Positions 1-12,285 of a stretch of 64,000 nt of DNA are shown here, piece by piece. The stretch is from Adiantum capillus-veneris (Eukaryota; Streptophyta; Polypodiopsida; Polypodiales; Pteridaceae). The stretch is from assembly GCA_014529385.2 (NCBI GenBank), contig CM043955.1, forward strand, positions 140,699,640-140,763,639. Reading direction: 5' to 3'. Below the pieces are notes generated by a model. It was not told the DNA's origin, did not search any database, and saw nothing but the letters and a program-made list of their open reading frames with translations. The position numbers were made by a program, and so were the translations under genes. Position 1 is the stretch's first letter; each line of letters begins with the position of its first letter.

Positions 1-780
1 TATGTACATACTCATATTCAGTAGCACTAGAGAATTAGGCTGCTAATCACATATAGTAGCCAAGCTCTTGGTATACTTCAATAACAGAGGGTGCACAATC
101 CGGAGCCGCCTTCAAAAACACTGTACGCAAATGCCCATGGTACCACATGAAAAGAGGATTGCAGTTTTTCGCACATAATAGAAGGTAAAGGTTTATTTTT
201 TGCAAGGTGTATATCTCATAACAGAGTAATCGAGGATAAAAATGTTTTTTTCCCATACACAAGCATAATAATGCTTACAAAACTGCTCATATATAGTATA
301 TTTCTATAAAAACATAGGTAAGGATATGTGCACACACAAGCATACGCATGTTCATAAGTTTTTCGTTAAGATAAAAGGCCATAGCAAAGCTTTTTGCACA
401 CACACATATACACATGGTCATAACACACCGCCTCTGCACTACACAAGAAGAGGAAGAGTATCTCCACAAAGATAACACATTATACAAATACATGTCATCA
501 TATGCATGGGAAACACAAAAGAAATGATTAAGACATAAATACTAATCAACAGGCTATAATTGACAACCAGTTTCGGTACAAAAACAAGCTTGGAATGGGT
601 TTTGAAGCTTACAAATATGACATGCCAAGTTCAGCTCAGGTAAGTGGATACATATTGTTCTTTTGTATGTAAATAAGTTTCGTACAAGTGCTAAGCAAAC
701 ATGTAGTCGTTGTTAAAAAGAACACTGTATGATCTGTGATATAAACATTAACAGAGGTGATTGATTAAGATATAGTGTTT
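1..780. other. AT-rich unassigned DNA
   Basis: No reading frame here resembles a known protein and I see no LTR ends, tRNA or structured repeat. The open frames are short, AT-rich and without recognisable motifs. It is probably old decayed repeat DNA. Confidence 0.4.
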
Positions 781-1330
781 TAGTTATGAAAGCCTCCTTT
801 GAGGATAAAATGATACAATATGGTGATCTTTTGAAAAATGAGTTTTGTTACAAAGGAAATGCTGCCGAAAATTTTCAAATTTCAAATGTGAGTACAGAAG
901 TGCACAAGAATTTAACACTTTATTTGGTTTGTTTCATAATAAATACTTAGTAATAGGTACCATCATAATAGAACAATTGGAAATCACATAAATCTTCTAC
1001 ATATGGAACATTTGGAAATCCACCATAATAGTAGAACATTTGCTTTTGAGTAGGTGCATAAATTTCTATACAATTTGTTGCTGTTATAGAAAGAGTATTG
1101 GGGAAGAATAGCATGTAGTTATGAAGGCCTCCTATGAGGACAAATGATACAATGGGTATGGTGAGTTTTTGAACAAAGAGTACTGGTACAAAGGAGGTGC
1201 TGCCAAAAAATTTTAAAATTTTGGATGTAAGTACAAAACTGCACAAACATTTAACACTTTATTTGTTTTTTTCATAAAAAACTTAGTAATACGTACTATA
1301 GTAGTAAAAACATTCAGAAATCATTAAAAG
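781..1330. repeat. Diverged tandem duplication, 335-bp offset
   Basis: The stretch beginning TAGTTATGAAAGCCTCCTTT at 781 recurs in diverged form at 1116, and the following 200 bases (through TTAACACTTTATTTG at about 910 and 1250) stay alignable. This is two direct copies of one unit offset by 335 bp. No coding content is evident in either copy. Confidence 0.75.
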
Positions 1331-1954
1331 ATATATGCATAGGCTCCCAAATACTTATAAAGAAGAGCAAAAGAGGAAGGTCTAAAAGATAGTAACTAAT
1401 GGTACATGTGTCTAATTATTGTTAATAAATAGGGATACAGGCTGACAGCTAGGATGAGCATCACTCGGGACATACTTAAACTCCAACGGATTCGGGACAA
1501 GCTTATGGCTGCACATAATAGAAAAAAGCCATTAGCAGTTAGGGACCCTATCTCCAAACCATGTAAACCCATAAAATCTTTCAAAGACTGTAATAGACCA
1601 TACTTACATAGGCAACCTGAAGAAAACATATTATATGTGTAGGAGTATGGTTGGGGTCTGGGATGTGACAACAATAACAAGCAGTGGGGTTTTCCTTATA
1701 TACGTGTCACCCATTTAGTACAACTTAGTTCTAATTAATTGGTTGGTTGGCAGGTAAAGATCCTTGCTCTCATCTGGTAGGAGTTTTGACTTTAACTCCT
1801 ACTTTTTCATGTATCAAAGTATCTTGTAATGTACTTTATAGCAAGAAATTTTTCTGTATTTTTTTCTTTACACAATGTGCTTTTGCAAACAGTATTTATG
1901 TGTAGTCCCTTTTTTTACTAGTATGGTGAAATCACACTCAAGCAATATGATAAA
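1331..1954. other. Unassigned DNA with a short overlapping ORF pair
   Basis: Two short frames overlap on opposite strands (1454-1642 plus, 1396-1680 minus). Neither shows a recognisable domain. The plus frame is lysine/arginine-rich, which could be real or chance. I assign no function. Confidence 0.3.
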
Positions 1955-2480
1955 CCATCATACAATCTGCCTTGTATTGCATGGTTTATTCACCAAGCAT
2001 AATAGTGCTTGATGATCCACAAAGAATACAAATTGAAGGTAGTGCCTAAATGTTTTGATGGCATAGACTATTCTCAATCCTTCTCTTTTCGTGGTTGTGT
2101 AATTTCCTTCCACACCATTGAGTTGTCTGCTGGAATAACATATCGGGAAATCCATGCTAAGGTGTATCCAATTACGTATGCCAATTCATCAACATGGACA
2201 TGAAAGATCTTATCCCAATTAGGAGATTTAAAAATTGGGGGAAAATCAATCCCTGATTCAATTGCTAGAAAATATTTTTACACTCTTCAATCCACTCTAA
2301 TTTTGTGATGAGAGCATAAAGAGTTTTTGTAATGGCTACATACATATAGATAAACCTTTGGTAGTAACCAAAATGGCCCATAAAGGCTTGTGCCTCTCTA
2401 ACTTCTCCGGGTCTTGGAAGAGAAACAATGACTTGAATCTTATCAAGATCTAGGGAAATACCATTTTTGGACGTGATGTG
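1955..2480 (-). pseudogene. Gypsy RT end / RNase H fragment (same family as the 44-63 kb element)
   Basis: Read on the minus strand this gives the end of a reverse transcriptase (block containing GHFGYYQRFIYMY) followed by an RNase H core (KIFHVHVDE, then the TTTKREGL and VDHQALLCLVNKPCN blocks). The same blocks in the same order occur at 52.3-52.75 kb in the large plus-strand element, so it is a scrap of that Athila/Tat-like family. A frame break lies near 2160-2260. The RNase H motif reads VDE where the large element has IDA, a further sign of decay. No LTR is attached. Confidence 0.8.
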
Positions 2481-2585
2481 CCTTAAAATATTTCCTTGTC
2501 TTACCATTGTTGTGGTGTTGGAAGTCGTGATACCGGGAACACACTGCATAAGCCTTTGCATGCTCCTCTGGAATGAGGATGCCAT

Positions 2586-2588
<3 letters not shown>

Positions 2589-2681
<93 letters not shown>
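2589..2681. repeat. (GA)n microsatellite
   Basis: An uninterrupted run of about 46 GA units immediately upstream, in minus orientation, of the RT/RNase H scrap. Frames through it read as poly-Ser-Leu or poly-Arg-Glu and are not genes. Confidence 0.97.
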
Positions 2682-2682
<1 letters not shown>

Positions 2683-2689
2683 ACATCAA

Positions 2690-3294
2690 TGGGGAAATCA
2701 TCCCCCCATGCCTAGAGTGAGCTGGCTTCCTCTAGGCATGTATTTATATTATTTTCCAAAAAGGGACACTTCATAAATGAGGCTATTTACATTCCACTAT
2801 GGGGATAGAGAATTTATTGAAATAACTAAATTCTTATTGACTTATTCCATGTTTTGTTATCTGTTGTCAGCCACCTGCCCACGACTCAGCTACCTTGACC
2901 TACTAAATCACGCACACATGACCATAATTGTTAGTATCTCACTTCTTAGAATCCATTCCATAACATACCCCGGGGTAACAAAAGCAACTAACCTCAGTTG
3001 TTCATAACAATAGCAAAGTAATATGTGGTGGGCCAATTCCACATGTAAATATCACGGGGAGTCCTACCTCACTAGGTGTAGGAACTCTAACACACATGTA
3101 GATAGCAACAATAATCTCCATATCACTTGCATAATGGAGATACCTGCCTATCAGAGGCGTAGGTACTCTAACATGTGTTTGAATCAAATCCATTAGAACC
3201 AACCGATGTACCAATCAAGTCCAATCATAGTTGTATTCCATTTCATTTTCTGACAATCAAACCATTCCATCAAAGTTGATGCTACGCATTGCCT
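2690..3294. other. Noncoding DNA downstream of the chromovirus fragment
   Basis: No coding region is recognised. A short motif is partly repeated: AGGTGTAGGAACTCTAACA near 3074 and a relative near 3153. By position, directly after the minus-strand chromodomain stop, this could be eroded 3' LTR, but I find no TG/CA ends or second copy to prove it. Confidence 0.35.
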
Positions 3295-6160
3295 AAAGGT
3301 GCCTCTCAGGCCTAAATGCATTACTATGATTGTGGAATGTAGAAATCAAGTGCTGGTACATGGGACTTAAAGTGGCTGCAGGAAGCCTTTGACATTCTTC
3401 GACAGAGTGATTCTTATATTTAACAAGATATCTATGATATTGTCTACCGGTGCGTGTAGTAGTGACATCATTATCAACAATTGATTTTGGAAGTAATAAT
3501 TCTTCACCATCTTCAAGTAAGGTTGGGTCATCAAAAACAGGTGCAATAGGTGGTGTACCTTTAAATTTGTGCAACAAAATTACATGAAAAGAGTTGTGAA
3601 TACGCCAACGATGTGGAATGTCAAGCCTGTATGCATTGGGGTTAATGGTTTCGATGATCTTGAAGGGATCATAAAATCTAGGAGCTAACTTGACCTTGGG
3701 GTACTTTTCAATGTTCTTTAAACGACGCTTTTCAATACGTAACCAAACATAATCATTTAAATTGAACTCAATGAACTTACACTTTTTGTTGGCTCATGTT
3801 GTGTAGCATGCTTGGGATTTTTTGGATAGCTGTAGTGACTTCTTGTAAAATGCGAGTGTGATCTTGTGCAAGGGTGTTAGCTGCAGGGACATTACTAGTG
3901 AGTGTGGTCATAGGAATAGGCAACTTCTTACCGTAGACAATCTCGAAGGGAGCTTTGTTAGTGGCAGAGTGGGGAGTGTTGTTGTAAGCAAATTGGAGGA
4001 GAGGAAGATGTTGGTCCCAATTTCTGGCATTGTCTATTGTATAGGCCATAAGGAGGTCAAGTATAGTATTAGGTAGCTTCAGTCTGGCCATTACTTTCAG
4101 GGTGGAAAGCAGATGTAAAATCCATTTTGGAGCCTAAATTAGTGCATAGTGCAAACCAAAAACGATTGCAAAATCAACCATCACGATCAGAAATTAGTAC
4201 TTTAGGAAAACCACGGTGAGGAAAAATGAGATTTAAAACATTTTGGCAGCTTGAGGGATAGTGAGAGTCTTTTTACAGGGGATAAAATATGCTTGTGTAC
4301 TAAACCTATCTACAACAGTCCATATCATATCATTGTGTGAAGAGGTGGGTGGAAAACCGGTAATAAAATCCATGGAAATCTCTTCCCACAGGCCCTTTGG
4401 AATAGGCAGGGGCATAAGAAGTCCATGAGTTTTACCATGGTGTCGCTTCACACATTGACAAAAAATGCAGTGTGAGACAAATTGTGCAACATCGTGCTTC
4501 ATGTCACGCCAAAAGAAATAGTCAGTGAAAGCAGAGAGAGTGCTTTGAATACCACGATGACCCATATAATTTGGTGCATGCATCTCATGAATAGCAAGTA
4601 TCTGAAGTGTGTAGTGACACAAAGCTTTTGACGATAAAAGACAAAACCATTTTCAAAACAATAGTCACCGACAGACAAGTAATTATTGGTAACCAAATCA
4701 GACCAGGCATTTGAAAAATCCATATCTTTTTTGTAAGCAGGAATCATAGCATCAAAATATTGAATTTCAGCAGCAGAAAGATGATAAAGATACACCGATT
4801 GAATGTGAGCAAATGTATAAGAGTGAAGCGGTGGAGGTGGCACGTCATCGAGTGGCCTACGACTAAGGGCATCAGCTACGACATTGGATTTGCCAAGTTG
4901 ATATTGTATCATCAGGTGAATGTTTTGAATAAAACCGGCCCATTTAATATGTCCATCTGAGATAGTAGATTGAGAGAGAAGGTGCTTGATAGCCTGTTGG
5001 TCAGTTTTAATTAGAACGCCAGAGCCCATAAGATAATGTTTCCATATATCTAATGCATGAACTACTGCAAGAAGCTCCTTATCATAGACGTTGCAATTGG
5101 ATTCACTAGGTTTAAGTTTTCAACTTTCATATGCAATGGGATTGTCATTTTGCATTAACACAGTACTTATTCCATATCCACTAGCATCAGTGACTACAAC
5201 AAAGAACGGTTGTGTAAAATCACGTAATTGCAAAACAGGTGCATGGGTGAGATAGTACTTGAGTGTGTCAAATGATTTTTGTTGAATTTTGCCCGAGGAG
5301 AAAGGGGTAAGCTTACGTGTGAGAAAAGTGAGAGGAAGGGCAATGTGAGAGTAATTCTTTACAAATTTACGATAAAAACCAGAGAGACCCAAAAATGATC
5401 AAACTTCGTGGACAGTCTTGGGGATTGGCCAATTTTGGATGGTCTCTATCTTTTTGGGGTCCGGGCGAATACCATCACTAGAGACTATATGACCTAAGTA
5501 CTCTATGGTTGTCTGATAGAATTGACTTTTAGTAGGGTTAGCATAGAGATCCTGTTCACGTAAAAGCGCAAAGACAGTGTGCAAATGATGGTCATGTTCA
5601 GTGTGTGACTTACTGAAATCCAAAATATCATCAAAAAAGAGAATAACAAAATGCTGGTGCTTCGAAAAGATTTTGTTCACATGCGAGAAAATGTTGTTGG
5701 TGCATTTGTGAGACCAAAGGGAAGTACAATAAATTCATAATGCCCGAATTGTGTGAAAAATGCGGTTTTAAAAATATCATTGGGGTGTATACGAATTTGA
5801 TGATACCCTAACTTAAGGTCTATCTTGCTAAACATAGAGGGGGCCTTTTAACTTATCGAGGATTTCATCGATGCGAGGAAAGGGTAGCGATTCTTCAGAG
5901 TGACCTTATTGAGAGCCCTATGGTTGATGCACATCCCAAAGGTTTTATCTGTTCTTTGGACAAGTAGGGCAGGAGCACCAAATGGAGAAGAGCTAGGAAA
6001 AGTAAGGCCTTTTTCTAAGAGGTCAGAGACTTGGCGTTGGATTTCATGTTGGTGCATGGGACTGTGACGATATGGTGCACGGTGCTGTGGTTGACTTCCA
6101 GGGATGATTTCTATAATGTGATCTATGTCGCCTCGAGAAGAAGGTAAGTGAGGTGCCTAA
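3295..6160 (-). pseudogene. Decayed chromovirus (Ty3/gypsy) pol: RT, RNase H, integrase, chromodomain
   Basis: Minus-strand blocks appear in the order of a gypsy pol: RT N-terminus (5848-6057), RT catalytic motif FFDDILDFS and IEYLGHIVSSDG (5399-5680), RNase H start with VVVTDASGYG (5120-5392), RNase H end with the VADALSRRP signature (4499-5029), integrase zinc-finger HRGIQSTL and CIFCQCV plus the core MDFITGFPP and VVDRFS (4233-4622), the integrase tail FAYNNTPHSAT (3777-4091), and a C-terminal chromodomain segment RYLVKYKNHSVEECQ (3293-3577). The chromodomain places it among chromoviruses, whose integrases are guided to chromatin. At least six frame breaks separate the blocks. No gag or LTR of this copy is recognisable. 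The adjacent element D is a different family. Confidence 0.85.
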
Positions 6161-6773
6161 TCTTGAGCAAATGTGCAAGAGGTGTAGCTATAAAATCATA
6201 TGATATGGCTTTGCAAGCTGGTACCCCTTTAAGAATGGTTTTCATTGGCGAGGGTATGTGCTCTCATCTTACTGTGCACTGTGCGTGAGTGTTGGACTCT
6301 ACGACACTCCACCAATTGTAAGTTAATAGACCTAAGACTCTTATGCTCATCTCTTCGAGCATGAGCAACATGACTTAAATATGCTCAACTCTTCCAGCTT
6401 GAGCGTAAGCCTAATAACTACGACTCTTAGCACAGAGTTTAATATGACTTGAAGCTTTGGGACTAATGCTTTGCTCATTTTATGGCTCAACAGCCCAACT
6501 CTGACTATGCCAAAGAGTGTTTTTTGCACCCTAGCGACATGACCTTTTACATTCTTGAGCTTACTACAAACATTTCTTCAGGTAAAAGTAAGCTTGAATC
6601 CTCAAAAAGAGGATTAGTGAAGGACCAAGTTGGCATTGAAGGTTTCTTTTTCCATACCTGTTTTGTCATCTTTGAATCTGCATTCTTGTTGGTTGGGTGG
6701 TCCTTCTTTGACTGTAAAGACTCCATTATCTGTTTGATTTTCCAATTAGGCCTGTTGATAAGAGTCTTTGATG
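6161..6773. other. Junction DNA between two minus-strand element remnants
   Basis: This separates the chromovirus RT start from the W-x-P-K end of element D. No convincing domain, LTR end or polypurine tract is visible, so the exact join of the two families cannot be placed. Confidence 0.35.
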
Positions 6774-8645
6774 TTATTGTAGGCCTCTGCTGGCTATCCG
6801 CATCTGGCTTTTGACTAGGAGCATTGGAAGACTTAAGAATCCAAATCTCTTGATGACCTTTGTATCTCTTTTGTTGACTTCATTGAGCTCTAGGTCCTGT
6901 TGAGCTCTTGAGATCTTCATGCAGGTTTGGTGTAGTTGCAGTTGGCTTGCGAATGACTGGTAGCCAAATCTTTGTATACCTTGTGTAGAATCCTTGTCTA
7001 AGAGGAAGATCCTTTGCGATCTGTCTTTGTTCTGTATCCTCTTGAGAGTTGTGGTAGACTTCAGCATCTTCAATGTTTTTCTATTGTATACCTGCTTCTT
7101 AGGTATCATAGGATATTGTCGAGGTTGATACCATGTGGGCCTTCTTTCTTGGGAGAGACTTGAAATTACTTCATATGCCCTAAGCTGCGGTTTTGGCACC
7201 CATAACTGTTTGTTACCTACATAGTATTCCTGTTCCTTTAAGCTCCAGTGTGATTCTATCCATCCCATGTGTTTGTCTTTTTGTTTGAATTTGACTAAAC
7301 TGCTCAGAACAAACACTTGCTTAACTTTTCTTTGCTTTCTTGAGTACTTTGGCTCATACACCTTTGCTTCTTTGGGTGTCTCCTTAGAGGTTTCAATTGT
7401 GTCAGCAATTGAATTGAAGTTTTGAAAACCTGACTTGCTTGAAGAAGTTGATCCATGAGGGTTCTTTGACGTAGAGTCATATACTCTTACACCTTCTTTG
7501 CTAATCGGTGGAAGTTCCACTTTAGCTTTACCGTTGTCTGCACGATTTGTCTTTGATTCTTGTGACTTTTGCAACTCTAAATCTGGCATTTTTGGTTCTA
7601 TTGAAGATCTTTGTCTTGATTTTGCCATGGTCTCATCTTGATCTAGATGTGTCTCTATGGAGGGTGGCTTGAGACTCTGTTTTCCAATTTGACTTACATC
7701 AGCTGATTTAGTTGGCAATGTCTAATTCTTTGGGCTTCCTGTTTCTTTTTGGTTGTCTGTAACTTTGTTCTTCTTAACTTCTGGCTTTGGTGGCATTCTC
7801 TGCTCAATAGCTTCCGTGGTTGCTCTTTGCTCTATTTGATTTGCACTTGATATTGCCTGATTTGCTTTAAGCTCTTCTGACGTTCTGTTTGATGGACATG
7901 AATCATCTTCAATAAGATTTGTTTTGGCATCAGCCTCCATCCTAATTGTGCTTGAGGACCTTGTGCTGTCGTCCGCAGGTGATCACTCTTGGTCTTCATT
8001 CTTTGCTACCTCTGAAGACTGCATCCTGTTTGATCTCTGTATCTCTAACATCTTCTCGGTCATTGGCATTACCATTATGACGTCGTCTGGCATATCTTTT
8101 GCTGTGATCACATGAAATTGAACTATTATGATCTGTGAACTTACTTCAATGGTGGTGGAGATGATTCCCCAGTATTCTACTCGTTTGTTTCCAGATATGC
8201 TCACAAATTCAGAAGCATCTTTCAACTGTGGTTGGCCACATCTTTTCCAAGTGCGAAAAGACATGAGGTTCTTATCTAGCTGAAAATCTAGCTTTACTTC
8301 TTTTGGCAGCTTTTCTTCATTCTCACCAACAATGTTGCACTTGATCGTCTCAGGATTTCTTTCTTTATTGACTGCTTTTGTTGTGGCAGTGTCCTTTGGT
8401 TGAGCTTTATCTGCATCTTCTGTGCTTTGATCACCTTCTTCAATTGATGTTGGCTCGTTTTGTTGTAATACTGCACCTTTTTCTTGCAATTGTTGAGCAT
8501 TGTGTACCTGCATTTGAGTAACTTTGTATCGTAGAAGATCCACTGTACTTTCTGGTAGAGTCTGTCTCTTCGGAGGAGATTTTGGTGGTGACCTTTGTGT
8601 AGCCTTTTGGACTTTAGCTCTTATTGATTTTGACTTTTTTGTCAC
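6774..8645 (-). pseudogene. Element D: protease-like segment and W-x-P-K tail
   Basis: The minus-strand frame at 7983-8645 starts with a Lys/Pro/Gln-rich stretch, then a segment with retropepsin-like spacing: a SFRTWKRCGQPQLK block, a V-SISGNK block and a final HVITAKDMPDDVIM block. The position where Asp-Ser/Thr-Gly should sit reads LDKNLMS, so the catalytic triad is gone. After a break, frames 7722-7940 and 6774-7718 give a long charged, low-complexity tail with QLWVPKPQ and a few related W motifs. The protease-then-W-x-P-K order matches the C-terminus of the large element near 55 kb and the remnants at 23.5 and 35.6 kb. No RT or integrase lies between. Confidence 0.6.
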
Positions 8646-8738
8646 CTATTTTGGCAACTTGAGGCTTTGCATCATCTTCAAATAGCCCTTGAATTCAGAT
8701 TTAGCATCCATAGGGGCTTGTACAAGGTCATGAACCTG

Positions 8739-10392
8739 CTAAGAATCATTGCCATTTGCATCTCGATATGCATATGCGAGCTTGGTCTCATGCAATCGCT
8801 TGAACACTATGGGATTTGTTGGCTTTTGACTTTGACTTGTGTAGATCAACTGAAACTTTTGTCCCTGATGATCTTCATAGAAGAATTTTTCTGCAAATTT
8901 TGATGGGATCTGGGTCAGTGGTTTTTGCTTTGAAGGGGTCTGCTGGCTAGAAGTTCTTGGGCTTCTAACTGGTGTAGCATTTTTTGGTACTAGAGTTGAG
9001 GTTGATGAATTTGCAGCTCCCCCCTTCCTAGGATGATTACTATAGCCTGCTTCATTGTGAGAGCTCAAAACTATTTGGCTCTGGTTGAGTCTCACCTTTT
9101 GGGTCTGTAAACCATTTGCATAGTTTCCTATGTATCTCCGTGAAACATGACAAATTATTCCCCAAGTCAAGTTGTGGATAGAATTATCTTTGCCCTGATA
9201 TTGTCTATCCCATGGGTCTCCTATGATATGAGCTTCTGCGATTTCAAGACCCAAGGCATCATAGATGCTAGACTCTCGTCTATACCTACGACTATTTTGG
9301 TCAAAGTATATGCTCGTTTGGTCACAACATCGAAGCTTGATTTCCGATGGAGGAGAATTTGGCTCTGAACAGATTTTTGGATTCACTCGGGTAATATCCT
9401 TCAACTCTAGAGAGGATGGGCTATAATAGATTCTTTCCTCTGAATGAACCATCCTTTCTGATCTATCATTGGACATACTTCTATGAGCTGGCATGTGCGC
9501 CGTTCAAACACAGGTTGATCTTTTTTGTACAGTTTCCCTTTTTGGTCTACATAGTGTGCATATGAATTATGTGTACCATACAAAGCTAACATCATTCTGT
9601 TTGATGTGTCCCTTAGACTCCTGAATGATTGCACACTTGTGGAAGTGGGTGCAGAATCATTTGCAAACCTAACAATATTTTCACCCTTTGGTGATATCTT
9701 GACACCTTTACTAAATTCATGCAAGAATTTGTTGTTCAAAGAATCAATTTTAAGCTTTTCAGGTACCTGTGCATCTTTATGCTGATTTTGTACTTGCAGT
9801 GTTTTTACCGATGCTTCTAATGGTAATGCAGAATCATCCAATTGCATTAAAAGTGACGAGTTAAATGCACTTACATCGAGATTCACATTTCCAATTTTCT
9901 ATGTACCTTGCTTGGCGGTTGATATGTACCCGTTGTCTGGATTTCTTGGACAATCTTCAAAAAAATGTCCACCTTTTCATCCACAATCTAAGCAATATGC
10001 CATGACTGGTGGTATTTCAACTGGCTCTATCATGTCAAGCTCATGCTGAGAAGTTTTTGTCTCTATGCTAGCCAAGGTGTCGGAATATTCTTTTAGAACA
10101 CTAAGCATCAAGTTGTAGAATGCTTCGTCTTGACCTTTGTACCGTCTTTGGCTTGATTCTCCAATTAGACTGGCTTCTATTGGTTGATCTATTGGATATT
10201 GCAATTTCGATTCTCGACTATAGATCTGACCACTCTAATCCATGTACAATGACCCTGATTGCATATGCACCAAATATATGCTTTGCTGGCTTGTGCAGAT
10301 TTCTGGATAAACACTTGGGTGATTGTTTGAACTTCTATCTGCACTTCATCTTTGAGCTTGCAGTACCTGGCTCCACTGAAGTCTGTGAACAT
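8739..10392 (-). pseudogene. Element D: gag-like region with zinc knuckle
   Basis: Minus-strand frames 10189-10392, 9977-10204, 9407-9886 and 8739-9494 run head to tail toward the protease-like segment. The end of the second frame carries a knuckle-like CLDCG...HFFEDCP...NP, interrupted by one stop. It parallels the second knuckle of the large element (CTECGVTHFIEDC followed by N-P), which links the two families. The later frames are Ser/Gln/Lys-rich linkers without a known fold. Several stops and shifts make it non-functional. Confidence 0.6.
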
Positions 10393-11115
10393 TTGGGAGT
10401 TCTCTAAATCTGGCTTTACTTTGATATCTAAGATCTTGGCTCATGTGCTGCTTTTCTTGTTCATCAAGTATCTATGGCCTTTTGAATTTGTATACAAGAC
10501 TTTATATCAATTGTAGCCATAAAGATGTAAAATCTACTCTGTTGTACTTGTACCTGTGTTACCACTGCTACTAGCTTGCTCTATTGTACTTGAACTCTCA
10601 GCTCGAGATGAGTCCATGTCAAATGGTTCTGTAAAAACTCTCTCCTAGTAGATTTTGGTATTGATTAGCAAAAAAAAATTTGCTCGGGTTTGATAAGACT
10701 ACTTTTGCCAAAGTACTTTTGGCAGTTGATTTCTCTTAGATTCACAATAGTTGTTTAACTCTAGCTTGAAAGTGTCAGAATTGATTGCAACCTTTGAAAT
10801 GATGAAAATCGAGGCCTTAAATAACTAACCTACATATTAGATTGTTATCTGTTTTTTCCACTTGACTTGAATTCATCTCTTGTCAAGCTCTCAATTCTTT
10901 GCCTACAACCTGGTTCTTCAATCTGAGCTAGGTGAGTCAGCAAATGAGATTTCAAAATTCTATCTTTGCAAGGAGCTAAAGGACTAATCTGCAACTTGAA
11001 ACTGAGTTAACAGGTAATTTGGATCCGATGGAACCCAAACTTGACCGGTAGCCTTGTATTATGTTGTTCTAGCACTGTACAAGCTCAAAAGTCCAAAATC
11101 TTGTTTCTGGGGCTC
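10393..11115 (-). other. Element D leader, noncoding part next to gag
   Basis: AT-rich DNA upstream (minus sense) of the gag-like frames with no convincing ORF. It continues into the palindrome array and is best read as part of the 5' untranslated leader of element D. Confidence 0.45.
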
Positions 11116-12041
11116 AAAAGTAAATAATACCGATTATTTACTTTTCTCAGTTTCTACACTTTTTAGGCTTGTTTTGCCAAATAATTACCTTGTTGTGGTC
11201 TCTGGACAAGTTTGGTTTGTTGAGTTTGATCAAGATTTGTCCAAGTAATCAACTGTTTAGTGTCCGCAGACTCTGATTCCAAGAATTTGGCTTAAGTCTC
11301 AAATTTGTGATCCAAATTTCACCAAATTTGATTTGTGGAGTCTATTTGATGTGCTTGACCCTGTGGTATACTTAGTTGTGCAAAATTTCTCAATTCTAGA
11401 GCAAATGTAAATAATCACGATTATTTACATCATTTTTTTTAACTTTTTTGGGAACTTTTTTTTTTCAAAAGTAAAGAATCGCGATTATTTAGTTTTGGTA
11501 ATTTTTGGTCATCTAAGCATGTACACTTGTTTAACACATCAATATAAGCCTATGAGTCAAGTTTCACTAAATTTGAACAAGATTTACCAAGTCACACTCA
11601 AGTTCTCAACATTCAATACAGATTTCAGTTTTGGTCTCTTTTGTGATCGAAACTTCATGAGCCTTCACAAAAGATGTTTGCAATCATAAATAGAGTCTCT
11701 GGTATCAATGTTGATCGGTTTTGAGCCAAAAGTTAATAATCACGATTATTAACTTTTGACCTAAAAGGAACAATTTTTTCAACTTTTTCCTTAGACATTC
11801 TTTTTATGATCTATTTTGAGCCTATGAATCAAGTTAAAACTTAATTTGAACAAGATTCATCAAGTCGGACTCAATTTCTCGACAATCAATATAGATTTCA
11901 GTTTTTACCAAGTTTTTAGCCTGTTTTGTGATCCAAACTCTATGAGCCTTCACAAAAGATGTTTGCAATCATGCATAGTCTCTGGTATCAACCTTGATCA
12001 GTTTTGAGCCAAAAGTTAATAATTGAAATTATTAACTTTTG
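11116..12041. repeat. Element D palindrome array (five copies)
   Basis: Five inverted repeats with a shared design. They lie at 11116-11145 (13-bp perfect arms, ACCG centre), 11405-11430 (12-bp arms, AC centre), 11466-11497 (32 bp, two mismatches, centre TCGCGA), 11727-11758 (15-bp perfect arms CAAAAGTTAATAATC, AC centre) and 12010-12041 (same type of arms, GA centre). Starts are 289, 61, 261 and 283 bp apart. The last two lie in a clear direct repeat of about 283 bp that also shares flanks such as TTTTGAGCC and ACCTAAAA. The array sits upstream of the element's gag, like the array at 45.3-46.05 kb. Confidence 0.9.
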
Positions 12042-12285
12042 ACCTAAAATGAATAATTTTTTCAACTTTTTTCCTAAACAGTCTATTTATGATCTAATTT
12101 CTTCTATGGAAGGGCGCGTTCCGATGTATCTGCCTGCGGTGTATCCCAATCTTTTTGCACATTGAATATATGCATTCAAAACGTCACTGACACATGCATC
12201 ATAAAGTGAGAATTTTTATGTTTACCACCTTCACCTGCCAGCCAACTAGCATGGACCTGTAATTTGAGCTTTCTCCCATGGACTC

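Noticed and set aside
1396-1680. Small gene on either strand
   Set aside because: Two overlapping frames on opposite strands without a motif; no way to choose from sequence alone.
2265-2715. Open frames rich in Ser-Leu or Arg-Glu repeats (also at 14.1, 20.6, 26.3, 44.1 and 62.3 kb)
   Set aside because: They are translations of GA/CT microsatellites and stay open in several frames on both strands, so they carry no evidence of coding.
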